Assembly (NCBI RefSeq): GCF_019320115.1
Contig: NC_089591.1
Location: forward strand, 19,694,502 to 19,758,501
Direction: 5' to 3'
From: Miscanthus floridulus
Taxonomy: Eukaryota > Streptophyta > Magnoliopsida > Poales > Poaceae
Length of the DNA: 64,000 nucleotides
In this document: one piece after another, positions 43,212 through 55,556 of the stretch
Numbering within the stretch: position 1 is the first letter of the stretch
Layout of the letters: each line of letters starts with the position of its first letter
Notes under the pieces: model-generated
The model's input: the letters and a program-made list of their open reading frames with translations, nothing else
Told to the model about the DNA's origin: nothing
The model's database searches: none
Translations under genes and position numbers: made by a program

Positions 43212-46200
43212 TTGTTTATAGGTACCATCAGGCATTGGAGGCTTGATTCAATGGAATTCTTATTGTTCATCATATATTGAGTCAAGTATTGAAGCCTAGT
43301 GCTATTCTATCCCAATGCCATGCCAAGAATTAGTGAAGTCCAAAGTGCTACAACATACAAGTGCTATAATTCAAGTTATGATGATTTACTGGATTATTTG
43401 ATGGCTAGCATATATATGAGTTGAAGATTGCTAATTGGATGATCATGAGCTAACCAAGATATATCCCTAGTTGATCTCATTCATTTAGGTGCATATAAGT
43501 TGATTGAATTGGATAAGTATTCATATGTTGCTTGCTATGAGATGATTGAATGGATTAATTGATTAGTAATAAAATTTGTATCGAATTGTGTTGGATAATT
43601 TCATAAGATGACCTTTAGTAAGTGGATTGAATGGATATATGTCTTATAAAAGTATTCAAATAAGTTAATTTCAAGTTTGATTCATATTTGATAGAGTATA
43701 GCTCAAGTGACTGAAATATGTTATTTATTAAAAAATCCGAGTGAGCTGAGATCAAGTCTGAGTTTGAGTGATCAAATCTATTTTTATTGGCTTGAAATTT
43801 GTCATACATGCTCTAGACTTATGTTATAAGTTTGTTTACAAATTTCATGAGAATTGGATAAGAAATGCTTCAGTTTTGGAGTGGATCTTGTCAGCTATAT
43901 TGCAGCAGTTTTCAGCATATAGCAGTAGTGTAAGAATTGAAATCTGGTAGCAATATAGAAGTCAAATGAAGCTAAAATTTTTACAGATGCTAGATGACTT
44001 AGTGAATCACATCTCCACCAAATTTTGTGGTAATTGGATCTATACATTGGGAGATATGGACTTTTCATTGAAGGGTACAGAATCTGCCAGAAAAGTGATA
44101 TTTATTGGATTGATTTGGAGTCACTTTGATTGAAAGGTGCTCAAGTTAGAAACATGTGTATAAGTAGTTGAGGTGCCTAAGTTTGGTTTTGAGATGAGCT
44201 AGAAGCATGTCAAGCAAATAGTACAAGGCTATTTGATTGTGGGGTGTACTTGGCACACATTTGGTACTCAAATTAGAAGATTAAGATCAAACTCAAGATG
44301 AAGATGAAGTTTAAGTTCTAGTGATATTTGGAGATCATTTGGTAGAAAGAAAAGGGCTTAAAGAAAGATTCATGGTTACTCATAAAATTAAGTCCATCAC
44401 TTGGATCAATCAATCAAGTCATTTCAAGTGGGTGTCAATAATGGTTCTTTGGAGGGAGAACACTTCTCCCTATGTGTAGGGACTTGCCGCCTTTTGTAGG
44501 TAAACTAAGTGTGGTACTTGGAAGGCTAACATAGAAATGGTAATCTAATGGACATTTGAGATACTTAGTTGAAGAAAATCAAAAGGATTGGTCTAGAAAG
44601 CAAGCAACATCCAAAAGAGAGCAAATCATTGGAATTCAAGTGGTATTCTCATGCAAGCATTGATCAAAACAAGAAGCAAGCCAACCACAATATGAGTTAG
44701 TGCACTTGATCATTAGTGGTTCTCATTTCATATGGGTGAAGAATGTATTTCATTATTGATGATTGGTTTTCACAGAGCTTATAATTGGATTTCACATTGC
44801 TATTGCGGAGCTTAATTGGAAACTAATGACTATCCTCTACTCCAAGATAGCAAAGGTATCATTGTAATGTGCATGATCATTTTCATCCCTTACTAGTATG
44901 CGGTTAGTGCATGTAGTTCATGCCCAATATGATCATGCATAACAAATGAAAGTTTAAAATTCATAACCTACCACTATTGCTTGTATGAATAATTGATCTA
45001 GTGGTAGTATATGAGTTTGTTCATCAGCTAGTGAACCCAAGTACTTGATCTAATTTGGATTGTCCAACAAGTGACAAGTACAACCTTGATAAGATAACTG
45101 CTTAATGTGTGTGAATAAGCTTAGAGAGGGTTCAAACTGGACTTGGAAGCTTAGGCAAATCAATCTAGTTCAAGTCAAACATAGAAGCTCATGAAGATGA
45201 CAAGTGTTCAAGAAATGGATATAATTGACAAATCCTACAAGTGGTTCCATGATTGTTCTTACACATGGTATATCTAGACTATCACCTTATTACAAGTAGC
45301 ATTCATACAAGTGGTATCTAGCACATCAAATGGTGGTTCCACAAGTGATCCTCAACTTTATGTGATCATCAAGTAAAGCAAGTTCCCTCACAACAAGAGC
45401 TCAAGTTTATCAAGTGGATGACCCATGCTATGACATAGGGAGAGGTGCCCCACCAATTGGTATCAAGGTCAAAGATCCTACATGAGGTGTCATTCCAACA
45501 TATGTGGTGTTGTCCATAAAAAATGCAAGATTCCAGTGTCAACCATCTACCCCCAATGCAATCCTTTGTATCAATAAGAAGCATACCTTTTATGGAAATT
45601 AATGATAAAGCAGGAGAAGTTGGAACAAAGATATGTAAATGCATCATGGGGGGAAGTAGTAGTTGGACATGGACAAAGAGGGAGCAACATTGAACAATGG
45701 AGAAGGATCAAAATTCTTAGATAAGAGAAGCACACAAGTAGGGGGAGCAAGCTCATGAACTTTGGTTGCATTTGATATGTGCATATTCATGTGCTTGCTT
45801 GCATTGCATAGGTTTTTAACTTCTTGGACAAGAGAAGCACACAAGTAGGGGGAGTAAGCTCATGAACTTTGGTTGCATTTGATATGTGCATATTCATGTG
45901 CTTGCTTGCATTGCATATGTTTTTAAATTTGATATGCATGCTTGTGTGTGTATGCTAGTTATAGAACTTGAATGATGATATGATAACTAGCATGCATAGG
46001 ATGGTAGCTAGACTTGTGTTTTTCAAGCAAAAACTAGAACCTTGATTATAATGTTGATCTCATGGGGTTTCTAGTATTTTTGTTGTCTAGCTACTCATGA
46101 TGCTAAGGATGGTGTTAAAAGTGCAACTCCAATTGGTATCATGCTTCAAAGGTTATTCTATACACCTTAGCATCACTTAGTAGTGGTAACACTCCAACAA

Positions 46201-46447
46201 ATTTCATATTTATGCATGTGTGCAAACTTGAAACCAAACCATTTGAGCACACATGTAGGGGGAGTTTTCACTACCAAGTTGGGTTTTATGGTGCTTATCC
46301 AAATCTTCACATAGAGCTTAAATGTTGGATAAGTAGCATAAAATCCAAATCAAGTTAGCAATTTACACTTATGTGAAGTGCTAGCTTGAAATGAGCTTAA
46401 TTTCCATATCTTTGTAGAGTTGCATCAATTACCAAAAAGGGAGAGAT
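43212..46447 (+). other. Non-coding spacer of element B with polypurine boxes
   Basis: Homologous to the A spacer (for example 43855-44100 matches 20985-21230) but clearly diverged. No pol. Polypurine boxes: about 45438-45445, 45647-45655, 45739-45746, 45846-45853, 46257-46265, and the LTR-proximal tract 46434-46447. It includes a 107-bp tandem repeat at 45714-45927. Small ORFs are not conserved between A and B. Confidence 0.78.
45714..45927. repeat. 107-bp tandem duplication carrying a polypurine box
   Basis: 45714-45820 and 45821-45927 are near-identical neighbours, each with AGAAGCACACAAGTAGGGGG. Element A has this segment once (about 34725-34835). Confidence 0.85.
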
Positions 46448-47289
46448 TGAAAGGTCCTTGTTTGGTTTTGGTAACTGAGTGACAACCTAGGTGGACTAAT
46501 GTGTTTAAATGTGAGATACACACGTGATTAGTCCACGGTACACTTGTGTGAGCAACTCATGCTATGATGGTGAAGATGGCTTGGATTTGTTGTAAGGCTC
46601 ACACATGTGATGAAGGAGCTCATTGCATATGAGACATGACATTGAGTCATGTGACTAAGGTGGAGAAAATCAAGACAAGACTTGGCTTGATGGACTGATT
46701 GCAAGCGTGAAGGGCAAGTTGGAGGCTTTGGAGCAATGGACCACGTGGCAGTGAAGCTTGAGCAAGACTTAGTGCCGATGGACAAAGGTAACGGTGAAAA
46801 GCAAGTGAGGTCAAGATCAATGAACCAACAAGGTCACATGATGATATGAAGTGGATCATATTATTTGTGATATGGTTGGTGCATGTGTTGCATCAACACC
46901 GGAGGAGATGAAATGGAATGTGCAAGGCATAGGTATATTTGTAGGGCATTTCATTTCACCAGTCGTAGGTGTGTAGAGAAGTTTATGACCGGGTTTAGGA
47001 TAGATGTCCATACTATCAAGAGGGGCAAACTTGTTTGCATATCGATCATCTAGTGCCACTTGAGTGATCTAACTTTGCATCATTGCTTGGATTGAGTGGC
47101 GTGGTGAAGAGAGTGCTAATCCTTTAGAAAATGTTTGTGAAAAGCTCACACACATGCATAAGATGGTGGACACTTGGTGGTGTTGGGACATTTGCAAAGG
47201 AGGAGTTGTTGGAGTTGATTTGGATCAACTTGGAGAAGAAAAGAGCAAGTTTGGGTTGTCCGAGGGTTGAAAAACGCAACCAAACTTAT

Positions 47290-47770
47290 AGCCATCTCAT
47301 AGCCTAGCCTGGGGGTGGCACCACCCTTTTTGGTGTGCACTACCCCCTACGGCGGTGCATCGCCACCCTAGTAAAGGTGCACCGCCACCCCCTACAATGT
47401 GCCCAAATCAGCACTACCACCCTTTCGTATTTTAGGCATAACTCTTAGCTTGGAACTCTGATTTCGATCATCTAGGACTTTTCGGAAAGCTAATGAAATG
47501 CTCTACAAGCTTGAGGTGGTGGAAATCAATTTTGAGCTGAATGTGGCACCACCATGGTCACTGGACTGTCTGGTCCCTGGCACCGCCATATTTTTCTAGA
47601 GAGGGGTGAAAACACATTTTTGGTGTTGTGGGGCACCATCACCCCTAGGGTGGTGCACCGCCCTCCCTTGTCCGGTGCCAAGTTTGCCAATGGCTAGTTC
47701 AAATTAGCCATTGCAATTCAACCATTGGGGCACCGCCACCCATTGTTCGGTGCCCGCACGTTGTTGTCCA
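47290..47770. repeat. Cluster of GGTGCACCGCC-type palindromic motifs in B's LTR
   Basis: Short elements such as GGCGGTGCA, GGTGCACCGCC and GGCACCGCCACCC recur in both orientations. The cluster sits where element A has its CCGGACG array, just upstream of the TATA box. Confidence 0.7.
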
Positions 47771-47823
47771 GTGACCACGCAGAAAGCTGCTCTAAGGCTC
47801 CAATGGCTCTATTTGGCATGGGG

Positions 47824-47833
47824 CTATAAATAG
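47824..47833 (+). promoter_or_regulatory. TATA box, element B 3' LTR
   Basis: CTATAAATAG in the same GGGGCTATAAATAGA context as element A. Confidence 0.7.
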
Positions 47834-48126
47834 AGGTGGATTTCAGATTTGGTATGTTTGCTAAGAACCTTTAAGCCTTGGTGGATTGTGTAGGTGTGCT
47901 TGGGAGCCCACTAACTCACATGTGCTTGATAGTGATCATTCGATTGAGTGTGAGTGTGATTCTAGTGCGATTGCATCATGAGGTTGCATCGAGTATCAAG
48001 TTGGAAGCCGGTGGTGCTGGTTAATCTTGGAGGTTGCCACCCCTTAGATGGCTTGGTGGTGGTCTCCGTCGAAGCATGCAAATAAGATTGTGCAGTGCTC
48101 CGAAGAAGTGATTGTGAGGGGGGTTG

Positions 48127-51057
48127 TGTCACACCCAATTTTAAGGATAAAATTGAATGCACAATACTCATGTGTGCCCAGGAATCAGTCACACACACAA
48201 GTCGACAAATCACATAAAGTATCATCACGGTGTCTCTTACATCACAAATAATAACATTAAGTAGTCTTACACAACACAGTGGAATAGTAAAGGATAACAC
48301 TCTCATGGAACACCATCACAGGGAAGGTCAACTGGTTGACCACAAGCCTAAAAATCCTCGGGGAAATCCTCATACCCGTTGTCATCTGTTACCCATCCGA
48401 GATTTTTATTCAAATAAAGAAAATAAACAAGTGTAAGTACATTCCGTACTTAGCAATCTAACATGGGGTTATGAAGCTAAAAAAGGATTGACTCTGGTTT
48501 ACTGCAGTTAGCATTTTTAGTAGGTCAAGCTTTTATTCTCAAGTATTATCAAGTTATGCTTAAGCTCCCATTTAATCCCATAAGAACATATATCAGTGTA
48601 AAGTGTATCATAGATCATCATAGAACATCTTAATAGAACATCATCAAGTATTCAGTTATTCTGTGAGTTTTCCGGGCCGCTCGTAACCGTAAGCACGGCT
48701 GTTATAACAGTTTGTTACCCTCTGCAGAGGTGGTGCACATTCACCTGAGTCATGATCCCCATATGCCCGGGTTAATTACTCCCATGTCACTACCAAGGTG
48801 AGCGGGCAGGGTACACTATGAAGCCATTTCATAGGTTTCCCTAACAAGTTAGGGCCGCTAGGTTTCCTTGGCAGGCAGATGTAGGAACCCCCCTTTCCTA
48901 TGACACATATCCATCGTGGCTATACTCATAGAAACAGAGGCAACCCTATACCCAACGTGGCAAGCCCCATTTGCACCAAAAAGGTAACCTCTAACTAGCT
49001 AGAAAAGATCCTATTACTGAGCTAAAGTCAGAGCCATATGACTCTCCCGGTTGCACTGTCAGTCCTAGCTTTTGCCGACAGATAAGTCCTTAAGGAGAGC
49101 TGGGAGCAACATGAACAAAGGTCATTTGCTCTTTCGCCCTATGGAATAGTTGTTATAAATCATGTTACTCACTTTGTTCCATAGTATCATTCATCATCAT
49201 GTATATCAAGTTTAGTTAGAGCACTAGCAATCTACCCATATGCATTTAACCCAAAGGAGACAAGGCACAGGATAAACAATCACTAGGTTGTCCTTACGGT
49301 TATCAAAATTAAACACATGCAAATGAGTAATTGATTAAAGTGAAATAGGACATCAAGGAAGGCCCATGCTATACTTGCCTTGGTTCACAAACTCGTGCTT
49401 GTCCTGCTGGTCGTCGAAGAGTTCTTGGTCTCCAATGTTTTCCTCACCGTCTGAACGCGACCAACACAGCAACATACAACATTCCAAAAGCATTCATGCA
49501 ATGCAAATATTCCTATCATTAGAATAGTACACCAATAGTATTGAAAACAAGATAAAATGTTTGTAAACATAATCTACGTCTCGCTACGATCACGTCAACG
49601 CGAAGTTCACGAAAAACGGAGCTAAAATGCGAAAGTTATGATTTAAACGGGTTTTCCTATAGACATATATTTAATTAAATCTAATCATGAAATGAAAAAG
49701 TTCCAAACTTGACTAACAGTAGTTCCAACATGTAGCTTATGAAATTATGAAGCTAGCACGATTTGAATGGATCAATTCGGAGCTAAAACGACAATTTTAT
49801 AAGCGAAACAGTTCAAATGGCATTTCTGTAAATACTGAAAACGTATTTTTGACTTAAGCCGTGGAGTTTACGTTTTCCAAACGAGATTGCGCATTCGGGA
49901 AACTGCGCCTTGGACTATGGGTTAGGACTTTGAAAAGTCCAGGGTCTCTTTTACAAAACAGCCACGTGAAGGGGTATCGGCTGATCACGGCCGTTGGATC
50001 ATAGATGGAGGGCTCGGATTAGACCTGGGGAGGGAGAGTGAAGAATTCTGGACGGCCACAATGACGCCGGCGGTGAGGCGCCATTGCCGGCGGCATGGAG
50101 GTCTCGGTCACGCACAGTTAGGGGCTAGGGTTCACCAAACAGAAATCCGAGCGCACCGGGGGATGCGGGGGAGGAAGGGGGTCTTGGCCATGCCGATACG
50201 GCAACCGGGAAAAGTGGGTAGCGTGGTGGCCACCATGGCCGGTGACCACGGCTTGCGGCGCTCGCGGCCAGGGCTCAAGAAGCCAAGAAAAGAGAAAGTA
50301 GAGGTACCGGGAGATAGAGGGAGGCCAGGGGGTTCTCACCGCGGGGAGGAAGGAGGACGGGGAAGCTTGGCGGCGGCGGTCCATGCGAAGGAGAAGACGA
50401 CGGATCCCAGCGACCTTCGGTTGCGGCGGTTGCGGGCTTCCTCAGTGCTTGGCGAGCACAAAGACGAGAGCGGGGAGCAGCCGGGTGCGCGCGGGGGGCT
50501 GGCTCCTTTAAATCGAGGCCGAGGAGCGGGCGACGCGCCCATGATGCGTGAGGAGCGGGCGCAGTTCGGCGGTGGTTGTGGTTGACCGGGCATGGACGCG
50601 GGAGGAAGGGGGCAGCTCTGACAGCGGGGCCAGGCGGTCAGCGGCTGGGTGCGGAAAGGAGGCGTGGCGGTTGCCTGGCGCGATGCTGGGCTGGCGCGGC
50701 TGACGCGCGCGGTTGGGCTGGCCCAGGAAGGAGAGAGGGGGAAGAGCGAGCGGGCTACGGGAAAGAAAGGCCATATGGGCCGAAAGTGAGGGAGAGGAAA
50801 ATGATTCTTTTCTTTTTCTACAATTTTCCAAATCCATTTTTAAATTCAAATTTCAATTCTTTTTGAAATCTTTAATAAATTCCAAACATTCACAAAATGA
50901 TATGCAGCAGCATGTATGCATCAAAAAGTTTCTAACCCTTTTTTTTTAAATTTTAATTCCACAAAATTTATTATTTCCCTATCTTTTAATGCACACAATA
51001 TAACATAAATAAATCAAATTTACTATTTTAAAAGATTGCAAGTTTTAGGATGTTACA
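48127..51057 (-). repeat. Element F 3' LTR
   Basis: 2931 bp. It contains the U5 hairpin (48434-48452) and a GC-rich U3 block (about 49980-50790) whose GC-rich ORFs are probably chance. A weak minus-strand TATA candidate (GATTTAAAGG) is near 50505-50514. Confidence 0.92.
48434..48452. other. Conserved LTR hairpin TAAGTAC-ATTCC-GTACTTA
   Basis: Perfect 7-bp stem. Compared with G and D one base pair of the stem is A-T instead of G-C with both sides changed. Repeated at 57593-57611. Confidence 0.75.
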
Positions 51058-51074
51058 ATTCTACCCCCCTTAAG
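51058..51074 (-). promoter_or_regulatory. Polypurine tract of element F
   Basis: Minus-strand CTTAAGGGGGGTAGAAT abuts the 3' LTR. Confidence 0.85.
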
Positions 51075-51106
51075 ATGAATCTCGTCCCCGAGATTCAGGT
51101 GATTGC

Positions 51107-51922
51107 TTACTCAAACAGTTGGGGATAAGTCTTTCTCAGATCCTCTTCTCTTTCCCAAGTAGCCTCATCCTCTGTATAACGATTCCACTGCACCTTGCAC
51201 ATCTTTACTGTTTGGCTTCTCGTAACTCTTTTGACAGTTTCCAAGATCTTTATCGGATACTCTTCATAAGTAAGATCTTCCTTGACAGCAAGTTCTTCCA
51301 AAGGAATTTGTTCTTCTGGTACCCTTAGACACTTTTTCAATTGGGAAACATGGAACACATCGTGCACACCGGACAAGCTCTCAGGCAGTTCCAACTGATA
51401 AGCTACTTCTCCACGTCTCTCTAGGATCTTAAAAGGTCCTATATACCTTGGTGCTAACTTTCCCTTCATATTGAATCTTCTCACACTTCTCATTGGTGAC
51501 ACCTTCAAGTACACATAATCACCAATCTCGAAAGTCAGCTCTCTTCTGCGAATATCGGCGTAACTCTTCTGTCGGGACTGAGCTACTCTCAAATTGTCTC
51601 TAATCATTCTCACTTGTTCTTCCGCGTCTCTAAGGACATCGGGTCCAAACACTTGAGTTTCTCTAGTCTGATTCCAGAACAAAGGTGTTCTACACTTACA
51701 TCCATACAACGCCTCAAAAGGTGCCATCTTGAGACTCTTCTGATAACTGTTGTTGTACGAGAACTCTGCGTAAGGCAGACTCTTCTCCCAACTATCACCA
51801 TACTGAAGTGCACAGGCTCTCAACATATCTTCCAAAATTTGGTTGATCCTTTTAGTCTGTCCATCAGTTTGCGGGTGGTAAGCAGAACTGAAATTCAACT
51901 TTGTCCCCAAAGACCTATGCAC
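51107..51922 (-). CDS. pol: Element F integrase C-terminal half and chromodomain (catalytic Glu replaced)
   Basis: 271 codons. YHPQTDGQTKRINQILED carries Lys where the third catalytic acidic residue (Glu) of integrase belongs. Then follow APFEALYG, the GPY/F module (KLAPRYIGPFKI), DVFHVSQLKKCL and a C-terminal chromodomain (KVQWNRYTEDEATWEREEDL). The cage-equivalent positions include Trp and Tyr (W-N-R-Y). The upstream half is in the same frame but cut by a stop at 51947-51949. Confidence 0.9.
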   Translation of the reverse strand: MHRSLGTKLNFSSAYHPQTDGQTKRINQILEDMLRACALQYGDSWEKSLPYAEFSYNNSYQKSLKMAPFEALYGCKCRTPLFWNQTRETQVFGPDVLRDAEEQVRMIRDNLRVAQSRQKSYADIRRRELTFEIGDYVYLKVSPMRSVRRFNMKGKLAPRYIGPFKILERRGEVAYQLELPESLSGVHDVFHVSQLKKCLRVPEEQIPLEELAVKEDLTYEEYPIKILETVKRVTRSQTVKMCKVQWNRYTEDEATWEREEDLRKTYPQLFE

Positions 51923-51946
51923 TTTATGCCAGAATTGTGATGTAAA

Positions 51947-52726
51947 TTAGGTGCCTCTATCTGACACAATTTTCTTGAGAACACCATGTAAGCACACTAT
52001 TCTTTCCATGTCCAACTCTGCTAATCTTGCACCATTATAGGTAGTCTTGACAGGTAAAAAGTGAGCAACCTTGGAGAGTCGATCCACTATTACCCATATT
52101 GAATCATAACCTCTTTGAGTGCGGGGCAGTCCTACAATAAAATCCATACCAACTTCTTCCCATTTCCATTCAAGGATCTTCATTGGTTGTAGTAACCCTG
52201 CAGGTCTTTGATGCTCAGCTTTCACTCTTTGACAAGTGTCACACAAAGCCACATATTCTGCCACATCTCTCTTCAAACTATACCACCAATACTTCTCCTT
52301 GAGATCCAAGTACATCTTGGTACTTCCAGGATGTATAGAATAAGCAGACTCATGGGCCTCTTGTAGAATTGCATCTCGTATAGCTTTCACTTCCGGTACA
52401 CATATCCTTTTCCCAAACCAAAGAGTACCATTCTCATCCATTCTGAATCCGGGTGCCTTTCCAAGCACTACATTCTCTGCTATCTCCTTAAGTTTTTCAT
52501 CCTCCAATTGACCTTTGCGTATCTCTTTTTCCAAAGTAGGCTCTATCACCAATTCCATTGCATTAGTGACTAGGCTCAAGTTGAGATACTCCATTTCAGC
52601 ACACAACTCTGCTGACATAGATGTTATCTGAAGTCCATTGGCATAGCTCTTTCTGCTAAGTGCATCAGCTACAACGTTTGCCTTTCTCGGGTGATAATGC
52701 ACTTCCAAATCATAGTCTTTGATCAA
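51947..52726 (-). CDS. pol: Element F RNase H end and integrase N-terminal half
   Basis: It begins in the last RNase H motif (VVADALSRK) and a linker, then zinc-binding integrase N-terminus (SIHPGSTKMY, CDTCQRVK) and core residues Asp in GMDFIVGLPR and Asp in IVSDRGT. A stop (TAA where Gln is usual) ends it before FTSQF. Same frame as the downstream half. Confidence 0.9.
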   Translation of the reverse strand: MIKDYDLEVHYHPRKANVVADALSRKSYANGLQITSMSAELCAEMEYLNLSLVTNAMELVIEPTLEKEIRKGQLEDEKLKEIAENVVLGKAPGFRMDENGTLWFGKRICVPEVKAIRDAILQEAHESAYSIHPGSTKMYLDLKEKYWWYSLKRDVAEYVALCDTCQRVKAEHQRPAGLLQPMKILEWKWEEVGMDFIVGLPRTQRGYDSIWVIVDRLSKVAHFLPVKTTYNGARLAELDMERIVCLHGVLKKIVSDRGT

Positions 52727-53049
52727 TTCTAACCAACGACGTTGTCTCAGATTCAGATCTGATTAGGTAAAGATATACTTCAAACTCTTATGATCAGTAT
52801 AGATATCACTCTTATGTCCAATTAGATAATGTCTCTAGATCTTCAAAGCATGAACCACAGCTGCCAATTCCAAGTCATGAGTAGGATAATTCAACTCATG
52901 CTTCCTTAGTTGTCTAGATGCATATGCAACCACTCTTCCTTCTTGCATAAGCATACATTCAAGACCCAAATAGGATGCATCACAATATATAGAGAAGTTC
53001 TTGCTTAAATCGGGCAAGATTAATACTGGAGCTATAGTCAATCTCTTCT
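52727..53049 (-). CDS. pol: Element F RNase H
   Basis: [19 protein letters not shown] and [14 protein letters not shown] are present in 53041-52835. Stops follow where Trp (TGG to TAG, 52835-52837) and Gln (CAA to TAA, about 52764) are expected; between them [13 protein letters not shown] is still readable in frame. Confidence 0.87.
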
Positions 53050-53979
53050 TTAGCTCTTCAAAGTTTGCCTAGCATTTATCCAACCATACATACTTAGCTT
53101 CTTTTCCAACAGAGTTGTCATGGGCTTGGCTAGCTTGGAAAAGCCTTCAATGAACCTTCGGTAATAACCAGCTAATCCCAAAAAGCTACGAATCTCACTT
53201 ACAGTAGTTGGTGGTTTCCAATTCAGTACATCTTGCACTTTACCTAGATCCACTGCTATTCCACCATTGGAGACAACATGACCCAGAAAAGAGACTTCCT
53301 TTAACCAAAACTCACACTTGCTCCGCTTAGCGTACAACTTATGTTCTCTAAGCTTTTGCAAGACCAACCTTATGTGTTCCGCATGTTCTTCTTCAGTCTT
53401 AGAGAATATTAGTATGTCATCTATGAATACTACCACAAATTTATCCAGAAACTCCATGAACACCTTATTCATCAGATACATGAAGTATGCAGGTGCATTG
53501 GTCAATCCAAAAGACATAACTGTGTACTCATATAATCCATACCGTGTAGTGAATGCTGTCTTGGGTATGTCCGAGTTCCAAATCTTAAGCTAATGATATC
53601 TAGATCGGAGATCAATCTTGGAGAACACATGAGCTCCTCTCAATTGATCAAACAAATCATCAATCCTAGGCAAAGGGTATTTATTCTTGATGGTAACCTC
53701 ATTAAGTGAGCGGTAATCTACACACATCCGTTGACTACCATCCTTCTTATCCACAAAGATCACAGGGGCCCCCCATGGGGAAGAACTAGGGCGTACGAAC
53801 CCTTTTTCTTGCAACTCTTTTAGTTGTTTCTTAAGCTCTTCTAATTCATTAACTCCCATTCTATATGGACGTTTAGCTTTTGGTGCAGTTCCAGGTAATA
53901 ATTCAATAATGAATTCAATGTCTTGGTCAGGTGGCATACCTAGCAAGTCATCGGGGAAGACATCCGAGAACTCCTCCAT
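53050..53979 (-). CDS. pol: Element F reverse transcriptase
   Basis: 53979-53590 has [15 protein letters not shown] and [20 protein letters not shown]. After a TAG at 53590-53592 the same frame continues 53517-53050 with the catalytic [21 protein letters not shown] and [13 protein letters not shown] frameshift near 53105 separates it from RNase H and another near 53945-53975 from the protease frame. Confidence 0.9.
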
Positions 53980-54623
53980 GACACGATCTTGTTCATTGAC
54001 TTCACCATCTGGTTCACTGTGGCTGTAGGCTGAGCTTGCACTACCACTTCTACATAGATTCTATCTCCATTGAGTGATGTCACAACCACAGATTTCTCCT
54101 GACACTGAATCACTGCCTGATGTTGTTTCATCCAATCCATTCCCAGGATAAGATCAATTCCCGCTGTTCTCAACACAATAGGCTTCACTTTGAAGTCTAC
54201 GCCCCTTAAGGAAATGCTAGTTGAGGGGCTCCAATAAGAAGCGGGCATACTACCTCCTAGGGAATTCACTAGTATGGGATTTTTCATGGCACACAAAGGT
54301 ATGCTATGCATTCTAACAAAAGCTTGGGAGATAAAAGAATGCGAAGCACCAGAATCAAAAAGTACGGTAGTAGAAATAGAGTTGATGCTGAACGTACCCA
54401 GCATGACCTCAGGCATCTCCTGAGCTGCATTAGATGACACATAGTTCATCTTCGCTGTGTGAGATGGTCGGGCATTGAACTTCTGATTGCTGGTCTGGTT
54501 CTGAGGTGCTTGTTGGTTCTGCTTCTTAGGACACTGATGAGCATAGTGACCTACTTCTCTGCATCGGTAGCAGGCATTAGGATTGTTGGGTGCACCACTC
54601 TTCATAGGAGCATTGTTGGGCAC
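53940..54623 (-). CDS. pol: Element F gag knuckle and aspartic protease
   Basis: [14 protein letters not shown] (CCHC) near residue 18, then protease with [11 protein letters not shown] and [17 protein letters not shown]. The first Met is not a true start; the frame continues from gag upstream, interrupted by stops. Confidence 0.88.
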   Translation of the reverse strand: MPNNAPMKSGAPNNPNACYRCREVGHYAHQCPKKQNQQAPQNQTSNQKFNARPSHTAKMNYVSSNAAQEMPEVMLGTFSINSISTTVLFDSGASHSFISQAFVRMHSIPLCAMKNPILVNSLGGSMPASYWSPSTSISLRGVDFKVKPIVLRTAGIDLILGMDWMKQHQAVIQCQEKSVVVTSLNGDRIYVEVVVQAQPTATVNQMVKSMNKIVSWRSSRMSSPMTC

Positions 54624-55556
54624 TCCCTGGCATGTTGCAGGATTGCTGGTCTGTTGTGGGGTACGCTGATTTCCAAACTGTTGCTGATACTGAGGGCGTT
54701 GCTGGAACTGGTTCCACTGAGGATACTGACCACGGTTTCCCTGGTGAGTTGGTCCTTGATTCCTCTACTAAAAACCTTGCTGGGGATAAGCACATGGGCG
54801 AGTGTTGCTTCTAGAAGCTTGCCCTTGTAGCCTCCTCTTCTTAGCTTCCATCTCCTTGCGCTTATCATCAATCACGATAGCGTGATTCACCAAAGACTGG
54901 AAGTTAGGGTAAGTATTAGACATCAGCTGGAGCTATAGTCCATCATAGAGTCCCTTGAGGAAACGGCGTTGCTTATCCTTGTCGTCCGCTACATCATTTG
55001 GAGCATAGCGTGATAGTTGTGCGAACTTGTCCTGATACTCCGCCACAGTCATGGATCCTTGCTTGAGGGACCTGAATTCTTCTTGCTTTAGTTCCACTAG
55101 TCCATCAGGAATATGGTATGACCGGAAATTGTCCTTGAATTCCTACCAGGTGATAGCAGGAGCATTGTTGGGACGTCCAAACTGGAATGATTCCCACCAA
55201 TCCTGAGCAGCTCCTTGGAGTTGCCCAGAAGCGTACAACACCTTCTCAAGATCGTTGCATTGTGCTATGTTCAGTTGTTTCTCCACAGCACGCAACCAAT
55301 CATCTGCCTCCATAGGGTCTGAGGCATGGGTGAACACCGGTGGACGACCTTTCATAAACTCTCCACACTTATCTCTGACCTGAACAGGTGGTGGTCCTCT
55401 TGCAGGTTCATTGTCCAAGCGCTGCATCATAGCTTGCATCAGCTGCGCTTGCATTCCCAATATTTGTTCCATGGTCACAGGTGGCGGTGGTGGTGGATTT
55501 ATGAGAGCATCACGTCCACGACCATGGCCTCTGCCTCTTCCTCCTCTTGCGGCCAT
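54624..55556 (-). pseudogene. gag: Element F gag
   Basis: Likely start at 55556 (MAARGGRGRGHGRGRD, an Arg/Gly-rich N-terminus); the longer frame from 55598 adds 14 residues of doubtful value. FTHASDPMEADDWLRAVEK and AAQDWWESF are Gag capsid hallmarks. Stops at 55143-55145 and near 54935 and 54776 interrupt the frame, between which EEFRSLKQGSMTVAEYQDKF is readable. Same frame as the protease. Confidence 0.86.

Larger units (their letters stand above)
46448..48126 (+). repeat. Element B 3' LTR, fragment 1
   Basis: It starts TGAAAGGTCC after the polypurine tract and aligns with A's LTR at both ends, but the stretch upstream of the TATA (about 47290-47770) is unrelated to A's. It is cut by element F; target copy GGTTG at 48122-48126. 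Confidence 0.87.

Noticed and set aside
50061..50866. Long GC-rich ORFs on both strands (up to 174 codons) in the F LTR, repeated at 59220-60106
   Set aside because: They lie in the GC-rich U3 block of both LTRs, overlap in several frames on both strands, differ by frameshifts between the two copies, and are Arg/Gly/Pro-rich without domains.
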